Origin: Enterovibrio sp045679545
GTDB taxonomy: Bacteria; Pseudomonadota; Gammaproteobacteria; Enterobacterales; Vibrionaceae
Direction: 5' to 3'
Assembly: GCF_045679545.1 (NCBI RefSeq)
Contig: NZ_CP166194.1
Location: forward strand, 2,542,001 to 2,606,000
Length of the DNA stretch: 64,000 bases
Shown here: positions 53,444 to 61,680 of the stretch, in pieces
Numbering within the stretch: the stretch's first letter is position 1
Layout of the letters: each line of letters begins with the position of its first letter
Translations under genes and position numbers: made by a program
The notes under the pieces: generated by a model
The model's database searches: none
What the model was told of the DNA's origin: nothing
Seen by the model: the letters and a program-made list of their open reading frames with translations, nothing else

Positions 53444-54748
53444 ATGAATAAGAAGCGTCTGTTTATCCGTTCAGCAGTGGCAATCGCTGTTGCGGCAAGT
53501 TCTACATCAGCTCTCGCGGCTGGCTTCCAGCTAAATGCTCAATCAGCAACAGGCATTGGTCGTGCGTTTGCCGGTGATGCCGTTATCGCTGATAACGCAT
53601 CGGTGATGGCACGAAACCCTGCAGCAATGGCTTTGTTTGATGAGAAAGCCTTCTCTATAGGCTTTGAAAGCATCACGACACAAATTGAAGTCAAAGATGC
53701 TAAGTACTGCGGTCCAGCTTGCGAAGTAACTAATGGTGCAATCCCTGCCACTACAGTTGATGACACTGACGATGTAGGTGGTACATCCATCGCACCAAAC
53801 ATTCACTTCATTATGCCATTGAACGAGAAATTCGCGGTTGGCGTTAATGCGTATTCCAACTTTGGCACCAAGACTGAGTTTGCTGACGACTATGTAGCAG
53901 CAGAATACGGTGGCTTGACCGATGTGAAAAGTTTCAACTTTGGACTGGCTGGCTCTTACCGATTGAACGAACAATGGAGTTTCGGTGCTGGTATCGATGT
54001 TATCTACGCGGAAGGCACCTTAATCCGAAAACCAAGTGCGCAGGTGACTGGCGCGTTGAGCCTTAACACTCAAACCCAACCTCTTGTTGGCCAGCCTCTA
54101 CTAAGTGTTGATGGCGCAACGGGGATTGAAGTTGGCTTCAATGTCGGTACTGTTTACGAACTGGATGAAAACAATCGCTTTGGTTTTGCTTACCGTTACA
54201 GCCCTGAGTTTGAAGCTGAAGACGACAAAGGCCAGACAATCACATTGCCTCTGCCTGATATCGCAGAGTTTTCAGGCTTCCACAAAATCGAAGACACCAA
54301 GTTTGCTGTTCACTACAGTGTTCAGTACATCGGTTGGGGTGCATTTGATCAAATCGAATTCTCCAACCTTCAAGGTAGTGTAGTCAGTGGCGACTATAAC
54401 AAAGCTTACGGTTGGCAAGATGGCTGGCACTATAGTATTGGTGGTACCTACTATCTGAATAATGATTGGACATTGCGTGCCGGTTACATGTACGACACCA
54501 GCGCACAGGATGAACTAACATCAATTTCTGTTCCAGACTCCGACCGTCAGTGGTTCTCTACAGGCTTAACTTACAACCTTGATCGCAGCTCAACGATCGA
54601 CTTTGGTTTTACTTATCTGATGGGGGAAAAGGTGTCGGTTAATGAAAGCACACAAAACCCTCTTGATGGGTCAACACTTTCTTCTGTTTCAGCTACAACC
54701 CAAGCGAATGCAATCCTAATGGGCCTGCAATACAGCCGTAGTTTCTAA
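53444..54748 (+). CDS. fadL: Long-chain fatty acid outer membrane transporter FadL (copy 1)
   Basis: 434 residues. A signal peptide ends at ALA-AGFQLNAQS (about 26). The mature N-terminus AGFQLNAQSATGIGRAFAG and NASVMARNPAAMALF is the FadL plug (hatch with NPA motif), followed by a 14-strand barrel ending in an aromatic residue (GLQYSRSF). It takes up long-chain fatty acids or other hydrophobic compounds. Contains a CGPACE cysteine pair in the loop near 86-91. Tandem with copy 2 at 55075. Confidence 0.96.
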   Translation: MNKKRLFIRSAVAIAVAASSTSALAAGFQLNAQSATGIGRAFAGDAVIADNASVMARNPAAMALFDEKAFSIGFESITTQIEVKDAKYCGPACEVTNGAIPATTVDDTDDVGGTSIAPNIHFIMPLNEKFAVGVNAYSNFGTKTEFADDYVAAEYGGLTDVKSFNFGLAGSYRLNEQWSFGAGIDVIYAEGTLIRKPSAQVTGALSLNTQTQPLVGQPLLSVDGATGIEVGFNVGTVYELDENNRFGFAYRYSPEFEAEDDKGQTITLPLPDIAEFSGFHKIEDTKFAVHYSVQYIGWGAFDQIEFSNLQGSVVSGDYNKAYGWQDGWHYSIGGTYYLNNDWTLRAGYMYDTSAQDELTSISVPDSDRQWFSTGLTYNLDRSSTIDFGFTYLMGEKVSVNESTQNPLDGSTLSSVSATTQANAILMGLQYSRSF

Positions 54749-54773
54749 CAAGGCTGAACATCACTTCTATTAG

Positions 54774-54800
54774 AAAAGGGAGCATTGCTCCCTTTTTTGT
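54774..54800 (+). terminator. Terminator after fadL1
   Basis: AAAAGGGAGCA pairs with TGCTCCCTTTT, followed by TTGTT. Intrinsic terminator. Confidence 0.88.
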
Positions 54801-54923
54801 TCGCTGAAAATCGATAGAAAAGTCTCACTACTTATCAGTTATCTACTTTTTTCAGCGTACATAAGCATGCCTAATGGCGAATTTAGCCATACATGTGTTC
54901 GCTGAATTTCAGCGTACACATGT
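54798..54923. repeat. Nested inverted repeats GTTCGCTGAA / TTCAGCGTAC
   Basis: Two copies of GTTCGCTGAA (54799 and 54897) and two of TTCAGCGTAC (54851 and 54908) form nested hairpins. The inner one, 54891-54923, is a near-perfect 33-base palindrome with arms ACATGTG-nn-CGCTGAA. ATGGC/GCCAT (54874-54890) lies between. Possible protein-binding site or structured RNA leader; also resembles a small repetitive palindromic element. Confidence 0.7.
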
Positions 54924-55024
54924 GCCAAACACCTCTTTATATAGACGATCTATCGGAAGATGGAACACATAGCAAAATTTCCATCTAAAAATATTCAACC
55001 TAGTTCATTAAAATTGCATCCAAA

Positions 55025-55039
55025 GCTTTGGTCAGTACC
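55025..55039 (+). promoter_or_regulatory. Possible FadR-like half-site upstream of fadL2
   Basis: GCTTTGGTCAGTACC shares TGGTCAG with the sites at fadI, fabB and fadL1, 36 bases before the start codon. The right half is weak. Confidence 0.3.
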
Positions 55040-55074
55040 CTATAGCGACCTTCAAAAACAAGAAATCTATTATA

Positions 55075-56403
55075 ATGAACAAGAACAAACTTCTTCCGCT
55101 GGCGATTGCCGCGGCACTTGGCTCTCTTTCTTCTACTTCAGCAATGGCTGCTGGCTTTCAGCTTGCGGAGTATTCTGCAACAGGCTTGGGCCGCGCATAC
55201 GCGGGTGAAGCGGCAATGGCTGACAATGCCTCTGCACAATTCCGTAACCCTGCCATGCTGACTTACCTGCCTGGTACACAAGTATCAGCGGGTATGATTT
55301 ACGTTGACCCAAACGTTGATGTAGATGGCACTACCACTAGCCTGACTGGCAAAGAAACTGCGACGTCATCACATGATTTTGCTGATGCTGCCGTCGTGCC
55401 GAACTTCTATGTGTCACACCAAGTGAACGATCAGGTGTTCCTTGGTCTTGCTCTAAGTTCTAACTTCGGTATGCACACCAAGCTAGACGACAACTTCAAA
55501 GGCACGCAGTTTGGCAATGAAGCCTCTGTGATGACCATGGAAATTAACCCTAACGTTGCTTACCGCATCAACGACCAATTCTCAATTGGTGGTGGCGTTC
55601 GCTTTGTAATGGGTGAAGGCAGCATTGGGGCGAAGAGCTCCGCTGACTTTATGGGCGGTCTAGTTCCTTCGGGCACCACACTAAAATACATGGAAGGTGA
55701 CGACACATCTTGGGGCTGGCAGGCCGGTGCCGCTTGGCAGATCAATGATGCTAACCGTATCGGCTTTAACTACCGATCAGAAGTTGATTTGAACCTTGAA
55801 GGTCATGCGAATGGTTTTGCGTTCAATAAAGAAAAATACTCTAATCCAATGAATTGGATGAGTAACGAACAATATGCTGGAAGCATGGCACTCACTCTGC
55901 CTGCAACTGCCGAGCTTGCAAGCTTCCACCAGTTGACGGAAAAAGTTGCGGTACATGCTAGCGTGAACTGGACGGATTGGAGCACATTTGAAAAGCTGGA
56001 AGCGAACATTCCTTCTCTTTCTGAGCCTTCACAAATCGTAAAACAAGAGAATTGGAAAGATAACTACCGTTTTGCAGTAGGCGCAACCTATGAGCTCAAC
56101 GACAAAACCCAGCTTCGCTCAGGCGTTGCTTATGATACAGCTGCAGTCGATGACGCAAACCGCACCATTACTATTCCAGAAACCGATCGTTTATGGCTAA
56201 GTTTGGGAGCTGGTTATGAGTGGTCTCAAAATCTCACGCTAGATGCAGGCCTCACTTACATTTTCGCAAAAGATGCAAACGTGGTTGAACCACGCCCAGG
56301 TATTGAGTCTGATGCATCAGGGGCGCTATTCGGCGGTAAATTCGAAGGCCAAACAACCGGAAGCGTTTGGCTGGCTGGCGTTCAAGCGACATATCGCTTC
56401 TAA
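55075..56403 (+). CDS. fadL: Long-chain fatty acid outer membrane transporter FadL (copy 2)
   Basis: 442 residues, a paralogue of copy 1. The signal peptide ends at AMA-AGFQLAEYS. The plug with SATGLGRAYAGEAAMADNAS and FRNPAMLTYL is conserved, with a barrel ending in VQATYRF. The loops differ considerably from copy 1 (no cysteine pair), so the two may favour different ligands. ATG start with a weak ribosome site. Convergent with mlaA and ends at a shared terminator. Confidence 0.96.
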   Translation: MNKNKLLPLAIAAALGSLSSTSAMAAGFQLAEYSATGLGRAYAGEAAMADNASAQFRNPAMLTYLPGTQVSAGMIYVDPNVDVDGTTTSLTGKETATSSHDFADAAVVPNFYVSHQVNDQVFLGLALSSNFGMHTKLDDNFKGTQFGNEASVMTMEINPNVAYRINDQFSIGGGVRFVMGEGSIGAKSSADFMGGLVPSGTTLKYMEGDDTSWGWQAGAAWQINDANRIGFNYRSEVDLNLEGHANGFAFNKEKYSNPMNWMSNEQYAGSMALTLPATAELASFHQLTEKVAVHASVNWTDWSTFEKLEANIPSLSEPSQIVKQENWKDNYRFAVGATYELNDKTQLRSGVAYDTAAVDDANRTITIPETDRLWLSLGAGYEWSQNLTLDAGLTYIFAKDANVVEPRPGIESDASGALFGGKFEGQTTGSVWLAGVQATYRF

Positions 56404-56415
56404 GTAAGCAGATAT

Positions 56416-56447
56416 AAAAAATGGCCACTCATTGAGTGGCCATTTTT
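56416..56447. terminator. Bidirectional terminator, fadL2 / mlaA
   Basis: AAAAATGGCCACTC pairs with GAGTGGCCATTTTT around ATT. A- and T-runs on both sides; convergent genes. Confidence 0.9.
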
Positions 56448-56489
56448 GTTGCTACCTTTTTATTACTAGTTGCTATCTGTTTATTACTA
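56448..56489. repeat. 21-bp tandem duplication at the mlaA stop
   Basis: Copies at 56448-56468 and 56469-56489 match at 19 of 21 positions (GTTGCTA-CT-TTTATTACTA pattern). The second copy contains the mlaA stop codon (56487-56489). Confidence 0.8.
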
Positions 56490-57275
56490 GTAGTTATCAA
56501 TTTCGTCTAACAAATCTTCATCAAGATATTGGTCGTCCGGTTCAGGTTCTTCAATCGCTTTGCCACCGCGTGCTTTAAATTCTTTATGCTGCAAGTAAGC
56601 ATCACGGGCGAACGCATACGGGTCTGGTGAATTTTCTAACAACGGCTCTTGCGGCACCATAGCGGCACGATCTTCCATCCCATCTAGTGCCCACTTAATA
56701 ATAGATTGAGGCAGAGTCAGCAGAGATAAAGGTGGATAAAGGTCATCAACCATATCGCCAGCACCTTCACGCAAGGTTATCGGACCATAGACAGGCACCA
56801 TAAAGTAAGGGCCTTGTCCGATGTCGTAATACCCCATCGCATCACCAAACTGTCGGTCGTCCAATTTTTGAATATTTGCTGCCGAGGCGATATCTATCAA
56901 GCCAGCCAGTCCAAAAACGGTATTAATCCAGAAACGATTAAAGTGCGTCACCGCCGCCTCGCCTTCCAGCATCACGATACTGTTTATCATGCTCGCTGGC
57001 TCTCCAAGGTTATCAATAAAATTTGACACCCCTGTTCTGGCGAAGCTTGGGACGTAATTGACATAGGCGAGGGAAACCGGACGGGCTATGTACGGATCCA
57101 AAATGTCATAGTTGAAGGCCCACATGGCGCGGTTGAATCCTTCAAAGGGATCATTCGGGTGCGAGACGTCAAATTCAGCATTTGTTTCCGCATCCACGGC
57201 GCTTTCATCAGGCGCCTGCGCACAACCACTCAATCCAATAATAACGCCAACTGCCAATATCAGACGTTTCCACAT
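56487..57275 (-). CDS. mlaA: Outer membrane lipoprotein MlaA (VacJ)
   Basis: 262 residues. Lipobox LSGC with lipidated Cys18; DPFEGFNRAMWAFNYDILD starts the VacJ domain, and DNLGEPASMINSIV and RFWINTVFGLAGLIDIA follow. An acidic tail (EEPEPDDQYLDEDLLDEID) is present. With porins and MlaC/MlaFEDB it removes mislocalised phospholipids from the outer leaflet. Its start lies 17 bases after a terminator-like hairpin in the leader, with TATAAT at 57341-57336 upstream. Confidence 0.96.
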   Translation of the reverse strand: MWKRLILAVGVIIGLSGCAQAPDESAVDAETNAEFDVSHPNDPFEGFNRAMWAFNYDILDPYIARPVSLAYVNYVPSFARTGVSNFIDNLGEPASMINSIVMLEGEAAVTHFNRFWINTVFGLAGLIDIASAANIQKLDDRQFGDAMGYYDIGQGPYFMVPVYGPITLREGAGDMVDDLYPPLSLLTLPQSIIKWALDGMEDRAAMVPQEPLLENSPDPYAFARDAYLQHKEFKARGGKAIEEPEPDDQYLDEDLLDEIDNY

Positions 57276-57290
57276 TATTAATATTTTTCC

Positions 57291-57319
57291 TAAAAAAGAG
57301 GCTGGTTATTCACCAGCCT
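57291..57319 (-). terminator. Terminator-like hairpin between ccmI and mlaA
   Basis: AGGCTGGT (57299-57306) pairs with ACCAGCCT (57312-57319); on the minus strand the stem is followed by C and six T residues. It can end the ccm operon, but also sits in the mlaA leader downstream of a TATAAT. Confidence 0.82.
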
Positions 57320-57335
57320 TATCCATTTTTCCTCA

Positions 57336-57341
57336 ATTATA
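57336..57341 (-). promoter_or_regulatory. Possible mlaA promoter -10
   Basis: A perfect TATAAT on the minus strand, preceded by CGGG; no good -35 at 17 bases. The start point would be near 57329, just before the hairpin. Confidence 0.4.
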
Positions 57342-57408
57342 CCCGAGTAACTTCAAAATGCATGCTCAGATAAGAACGACATGTCAAAGTGGGTCGGCGA
57401 TAATTCGG

Positions 57409-58623
57409 CTAATTCTTTTGGTTAATCACTATCTGTGATGAACCGCCTAGGGCAAATGGCTCACTCTCACCAAACCAATCGCCATCTTTAGTCATCACAT
57501 TGCCATCACGATCAATGCGAGCTTTGACCAGCACATTTGGTAGTGACGACATCAGACGCTCTGGGATCATACTGTCTGCATCGGTGAGCTCCACATCCAG
57601 CGGGAAACTGCTGAGAGGGATTCGCTTCGCGGCCACGGGCATTGGCGCACCGTCGGCAGAGTGAACAGAAACAATAAGTATGCCCTCATCAGGAATACCG
57701 ACTGCGTCATCCAGTGAAATTGTCACAGAAACCGTTTGACCATTACCTGCACCAACTTGTGCTTGTGCGCGTGCAATACTGCGATCCAGCATCGAGATAC
57801 GAGGGTCGTTTTCAGGCAGAAGCTGCTTCATGGTTGACCATGCGGCAATGGCTTCATCATTAGCATTGCGTTCGAACGCTTCGAATGCAAGTAGAGACAA
57901 GGCTTGCAGGTTGCCATGATCTGTCTTGATAACCTGACGCAGCAGATTTCGCGCTGTTTCAACGTTTGTTTCGTCACCACTCAACATCAAAGACTGGGCG
58001 TAGCCAAGCTTCACGTCACTGTCGTTTGGCATGAGTCGATACGCTTTACCCATCGCGCCTTCCGCGGTTTGAATATCACGATTCGCTAAACCAATACGAC
58101 CTAACAGCAACCAGCCCATGGCATCGTCTGGCGTTTGTGAAAGCTTAGTGCGAAGCGACAAGGTAAGATCGGCCATTTCTTGGTCAGTCATTGGCTCTTC
58201 GCTGTCAGACATCAGACGACGCGATAGCTCAGGTAATCTTTCAGCTGTTTCCTGCCACGCGACAACCTGCTGGTGATTGCCTTCAAGGAAGTAAAGCGCA
58301 TAACTCAAACCAACCAGAATAAGCACCCCCGGTAAAAGCATCAGCATCGATACTTTGCTTTGGGTCTTTGCGGTATTGCTTTGCGGAATATCGTCTAGCA
58401 GTGATTGTTGAAGCTCGACAGCCAATTCACTTTGGTTGTCGACTAGGCCTTCATCGGCTTCTTCATCCAACTCATCCATGCGATCACGAAAGAAGGCTTT
58501 ATTCAATTCATCACGGCTGGCCGCTTCATCTTGGTCTTTACCCAGATAAATCGGCACCACAAAGAGTCCAACAGAGACAAGTACCATTAAGGCTGTGATC
58601 AGCCAGAACCACAATTCGGTCAT
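57409..58623 (-). CDS. ccmI: Cytochrome c maturation protein CcmI
   Basis: 404 residues. Two membrane segments (about 5-25 and 95-113) flank a cytoplasmic loop rich in acidic residues (RDRMDELDEEADEGLVDNQS), followed by a periplasmic TPR region (MGWLLLGRIGLANRDIQTAE, SDVKLGYAQSLMLSGDETN) and a C-terminal beta domain. CcmI holds apocytochrome c for haem ligation by CcmF/CcmH. ATG overlaps the ccmH stop (ATGA). Last gene of the operon. Confidence 0.94.
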   Translation of the reverse strand: MTELWFWLITALMVLVSVGLFVVPIYLGKDQDEAASRDELNKAFFRDRMDELDEEADEGLVDNQSELAVELQQSLLDDIPQSNTAKTQSKVSMLMLLPGVLILVGLSYALYFLEGNHQQVVAWQETAERLPELSRRLMSDSEEPMTDQEMADLTLSLRTKLSQTPDDAMGWLLLGRIGLANRDIQTAEGAMGKAYRLMPNDSDVKLGYAQSLMLSGDETNVETARNLLRQVIKTDHGNLQALSLLAFEAFERNANDEAIAAWSTMKQLLPENDPRISMLDRSIARAQAQVGAGNGQTVSVTISLDDAVGIPDEGILIVSVHSADGAPMPVAAKRIPLSSFPLDVELTDADSMIPERLMSSLPNVLVKARIDRDGNVMTKDGDWFGESEPFALGGSSQIVINQKN

Positions 58624-59150
58624 CCGTTTGTATCCTTGTTATCTTTATTGGCAGACGGGTTATCTTTATTGGCAGGCGGGTTATTTTCGGTGTCGCCACC
58701 CAACAACACGGCGAGACGCGCTTGTTCATCAGCATCAAGCTGAGCTTGCGCGACGTTGGCTTTTGGTTTTCGACTGCGCATGACCAAAACGGTAAACCCA
58801 ATAATCACAAACACTGCAGGGCCAGCCCACAGAATCAAGGTAGAAGGTGTCAGCGGCGGATTGTAGGTAACAAAGTTGCCATAACGCGCCACCATGTATT
58901 CCACAATCTCATCTTCATTCTTGCCTTGTTTTAGCATCTCATAGACCTTCAAACGAAGGTCTTGAGCCAGTCCGGCATTCGAATCAGCAATATTGTTGTT
59001 TTGGCATTTAGGGCAGCGAAGCTCTTTGCCTAATTTGTTAAATGCATCTTCTTGCTGAGGCGTATCAAATTCATACACCTCAATCGCGGCAGAGACCGAA
59101 AACACGGCGCTAGCTGCGAGCAGAAGCACTAGCCAAAAACGCTTAATCAT
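58620..59150 (-). CDS. ccmH: Cytochrome c maturation thiol protein CcmH
   Basis: 176 residues. A signal or anchor segment (1-21), the redox motif LRCPKCQ with Cys46 and Cys49, QDLRLKVYEMLKQGKNEDEI, and a C-terminal membrane segment (about 104-124) are present. It reduces apocytochrome c thiols with CcmG before haem attachment. The tail ends in a repeated NPPANKD/NPSANKD sequence. Overlaps ccmG and ccmI by four bases each. Confidence 0.95.
   Translation of the reverse strand: MIKRFWLVLLLAASAVFSVSAAIEVYEFDTPQQEDAFNKLGKELRCPKCQNNNIADSNAGLAQDLRLKVYEMLKQGKNEDEIVEYMVARYGNFVTYNPPLTPSTLILWAGPAVFVIIGFTVLVMRSRKPKANVAQAQLDADEQARLAVLLGGDTENNPPANKDNPSANKDNKDTNG
58639..58680 (-). repeat. 21-bp direct repeat in the ccmH 3' end
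   Basis: Two copies of TTATCTTTATTGGCAG-CGGG (58639-58659 and 58660-58680), 20 of 21 bases alike, encode the 7-residue unit of the CcmH tail. Confidence 0.88.
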
Positions 59151-59707
59151 CCTTTGGCCTCCGCAAGCATTTGCTCATACATTGGCCCAAGTTTATCCTG
59201 CCAATTTCGTTCATTAACGTCACCAACATGGCGATAACGGATCACACCATTTGCATCGATAAGGAAGGTTTCTGGCGCGCCGTACACACCCAGATCCAGC
59301 CCCAGCATGCCGTTACCATCAAACAGGCTCACCAGATAAGGGTTGCCCAATTGATTTAACCAACCAATGGCTTTAACACGATCGTCTTTGTAGTTCAGGC
59401 CGATAATTTTTACGCCATTAGCCGCTAACTCATTTAGGTACGTGTGTTCTGCGTAACAGGTTGGGCACCATGTTGCCCACACGTTTAGCAATAACGGCTG
59501 ACCTTTGAAGATGTCTTGATCATACAATTTGCCGGCTTCGGTCAGATCTTCTAAACGAAATTCAGGCACAGGTTTACCCACCAGCACAGACTCTAACTTG
59601 GTTGGGTCATCCCCTTCCGCATTTTTACCAAGCTGCACAAAGAACACAGCAACCAGCGCCATAAACGCGACAAACGGGATAAAGAGTAAAGGACGTTTCA
59701 CGTTCAC
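59147..59707 (-). CDS. ccmG: Thiol:disulfide interchange protein CcmG (DsbE)
   Basis: 186 residues. One N-terminal membrane anchor (6-26), then a periplasmic thioredoxin fold with WCPTC (Cys81, Cys84), GLNYKDDRVKAIGWL and VYGAPETFLID, which holds the cis-proline region. It passes electrons from DsbD (CcdA) to CcmH and apocytochrome c. The start is GTG at 59707, overlapping the ccmF stop (GTGA). Confidence 0.96.
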   Translation of the reverse strand: MNVKRPLLFIPFVAFMALVAVFFVQLGKNAEGDDPTKLESVLVGKPVPEFRLEDLTEAGKLYDQDIFKGQPLLLNVWATWCPTCYAEHTYLNELAANGVKIIGLNYKDDRVKAIGWLNQLGNPYLVSLFDGNGMLGLDLGVYGAPETFLIDANGVIRYRHVGDVNERNWQDKLGPMYEQMLAEAKG

Positions 59708-61680
59708 GCCTCCTTCACGGGTTCAGCAGAGACTGCCAAGTCTGATTTTTTGCGAAAACGGTAACGCTTGTCAGACATGGCGAGCAAACCACCAATAGAC
59801 ATAATCAATGCACCCAACCAAATCCAGCGAACGAACGGCTTATAGTAAATACGGATTGCCCAAGCACCATCATCCAAACGCTCGCCCATCGCGATATACA
59901 AGTCTCGTGTAATGCCACGATCAATATCTGCTTCAGTCATCATTGAACGCTGTACGGTGTAAAAGCGTTTTTCTGCATGCAGTGTATTGATCCGCTTGTC
60001 ACCACGATAAATATCGAAATCTGCCACGTAGCCATCGTAATTTGGGCCGTCTTTATCGCGCAAACCCGCAAAGCGGAACTCATAACCTTGCATCTGGACA
60101 CTATCACCAGGCGCCATTTTCACATCACGTTCAATATCGTAGTTTTGCACCATCGCAATACCCAATATTGAAATCGCAAGACCAAGATGCCCGAATACCA
60201 TCGCCCAGTGACTGCGGCCTAGCTTACCTAACCCAGTCATCAAATTGTGACGGTGCGTAGCGCGTTGGTACAATTCTATCGAGAGCAGAATGGCAATCCA
60301 AAGCCCCATCACTGCGCCTAGTGCCGCTAATGGTTTGAAGGTATCTGCGAAAATCCAAACCAGACCAACACCAATAGCAACAGAAGCCACACCACTGAAA
60401 AGTAATTCCTTCTTCACGTTTTTCAGGTTGTCACGTTTCCAACGAATTAGCGGACCAATCCCTAGAAGAAAAACAAATGGAACCGAAAGCCAAGTGAACA
60501 GAAGATTGAAGAAAGGTTCGCCGATAGAAACCGACCCTAAACCAATCTGTTTGTGAACCAAAGGCAGTAGCGTACCGAGCAGCACAACCACCAGCGCAGC
60601 AATCAGGAGAATATTGTTCGCGAGTAGCACGTTTTCACGTGATACCAATTCGAAGTTTCCGCGCGATCGCACTTCTGACGCACGTAACGCATACAGCAAC
60701 AATGAGCCACCGATAACTGCGACAAGGAATGCCAGAATAAACAAGCCACGAGCAGGATCAGACGCAAAGGCGTGAACAGAAACCAGCACGCCAGAGCGAA
60801 CCAAGAAAGTACCTAATAGACTTAAAGAAAACGCAGAGATAGCTAACAAGACCGTCCACGCTTTAAACGTGCCGCGTTTCTCTGTCACAGCCAAGGAGTG
60901 CATTAATGCAGTACCCGCTAGCCAAGGCATGAATGATGCGTTTTCGACAGGATCCCAGAACCACCAGCCACCCCAGCCAAGTTCGTAGTAAGCCCACCAT
61001 GAACCCAGTGCGATACCCATGGTTAGGAAAACCCACGCGGCCGTCGTCCAAGGGCGAGACCAGCGCGCCCATGCGGTATCAAGGCGTCCAGCCATCAAGG
61101 AGGCAATGGCGAAAGCAAACGCGACGGAGAAGCCCACATAACCCATGTAAAGCATTGGTGGGTGAATAATCAAACCGGGATCTTGCAGCAGAGGGTTCAG
61201 ATCTCGACCGTCTACAGGGAAGTAAGGCAATGTGCGTTCAAACGGGTTCGAGGTAACAATGATAAACAGTAAGAAACCAACACCTATCATACCCATGACA
61301 GCCAAAACACGCGCCACAGACTCTTGTGGCATGCCACGGCTAAAGATCGCAACCGCCAATGTCCAACCCGCTTGGATTAACACCCAAAGCAGCAAAGAAC
61401 CTTCGTGATCGCCCCAAACTGCGGTAAGACGATAATACCAAGGCAGCGCACTGTTGGAATTACTGGCTACATAGGTAACCGTAAAGTCATTGACGTAAAA
61501 TGCCCAGCTCAATGCAAAAAATGACATAAGCAGCATGAGGAACATGCCGATGGCCAAAGGACGCGCTGAGCGCATCATGGCTTGGTTTCCGACCTGAGCG
61601 CCCCAAAGAGGGTAAATGCTCAGCAAGACCGAAAAGCCCAGTGAAATCATGAGGGCAAAATTGCCCAGTTCAGCAATCAT
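59704..61680 (-). CDS. ccmF: Haem lyase CcmF
   Basis: 658 residues with about 15 membrane segments. The WWD motif region WGGWWFWDPVENASFMPWLA binds haem on the periplasmic side, and conserved histidines lie in LIIHPPMLYMGYVGF and GTLLPLVHKQIG. It takes haem from CcmE and ligates it to cytochrome c with CcmH and CcmI. Overlaps the ccmE stop by one base (TAATG). Confidence 0.97.
   Translation of the reverse strand: MIAELGNFALMISLGFSVLLSIYPLWGAQVGNQAMMRSARPLAIGMFLMLLMSFFALSWAFYVNDFTVTYVASNSNSALPWYYRLTAVWGDHEGSLLLWVLIQAGWTLAVAIFSRGMPQESVARVLAVMGMIGVGFLLFIIVTSNPFERTLPYFPVDGRDLNPLLQDPGLIIHPPMLYMGYVGFSVAFAFAIASLMAGRLDTAWARWSRPWTTAAWVFLTMGIALGSWWAYYELGWGGWWFWDPVENASFMPWLAGTALMHSLAVTEKRGTFKAWTVLLAISAFSLSLLGTFLVRSGVLVSVHAFASDPARGLFILAFLVAVIGGSLLLYALRASEVRSRGNFELVSRENVLLANNILLIAALVVVLLGTLLPLVHKQIGLGSVSIGEPFFNLLFTWLSVPFVFLLGIGPLIRWKRDNLKNVKKELLFSGVASVAIGVGLVWIFADTFKPLAALGAVMGLWIAILLSIELYQRATHRHNLMTGLGKLGRSHWAMVFGHLGLAISILGIAMVQNYDIERDVKMAPGDSVQMQGYEFRFAGLRDKDGPNYDGYVADFDIYRGDKRINTLHAEKRFYTVQRSMMTEADIDRGITRDLYIAMGERLDDGAWAIRIYYKPFVRWIWLGALIMSIGGLLAMSDKRYRFRKKSDLAVSAEPVKEA

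Larger units (their letters stand above)
54749..55074. other. Palindrome-rich region between the two fadL genes
   Basis: 326 bases. After the fadL1 terminator comes a dense set of inverted repeats (54798-54923), then AT-rich sequence and a TGGTCAG half-site (55025-55039) before fadL2. I see no gene; no clear Shine-Dalgarno for fadL2 other than AAGAAA. Confidence 0.6.

Noticed and set aside
57306..57326. Leader peptide MDKAGE overlapping the hairpin before mlaA
   Set aside because: The GAGG that would serve as its ribosome site lies at or before the expected transcription start, so translation is doubtful; kept only as a remark in the attenuation finding.
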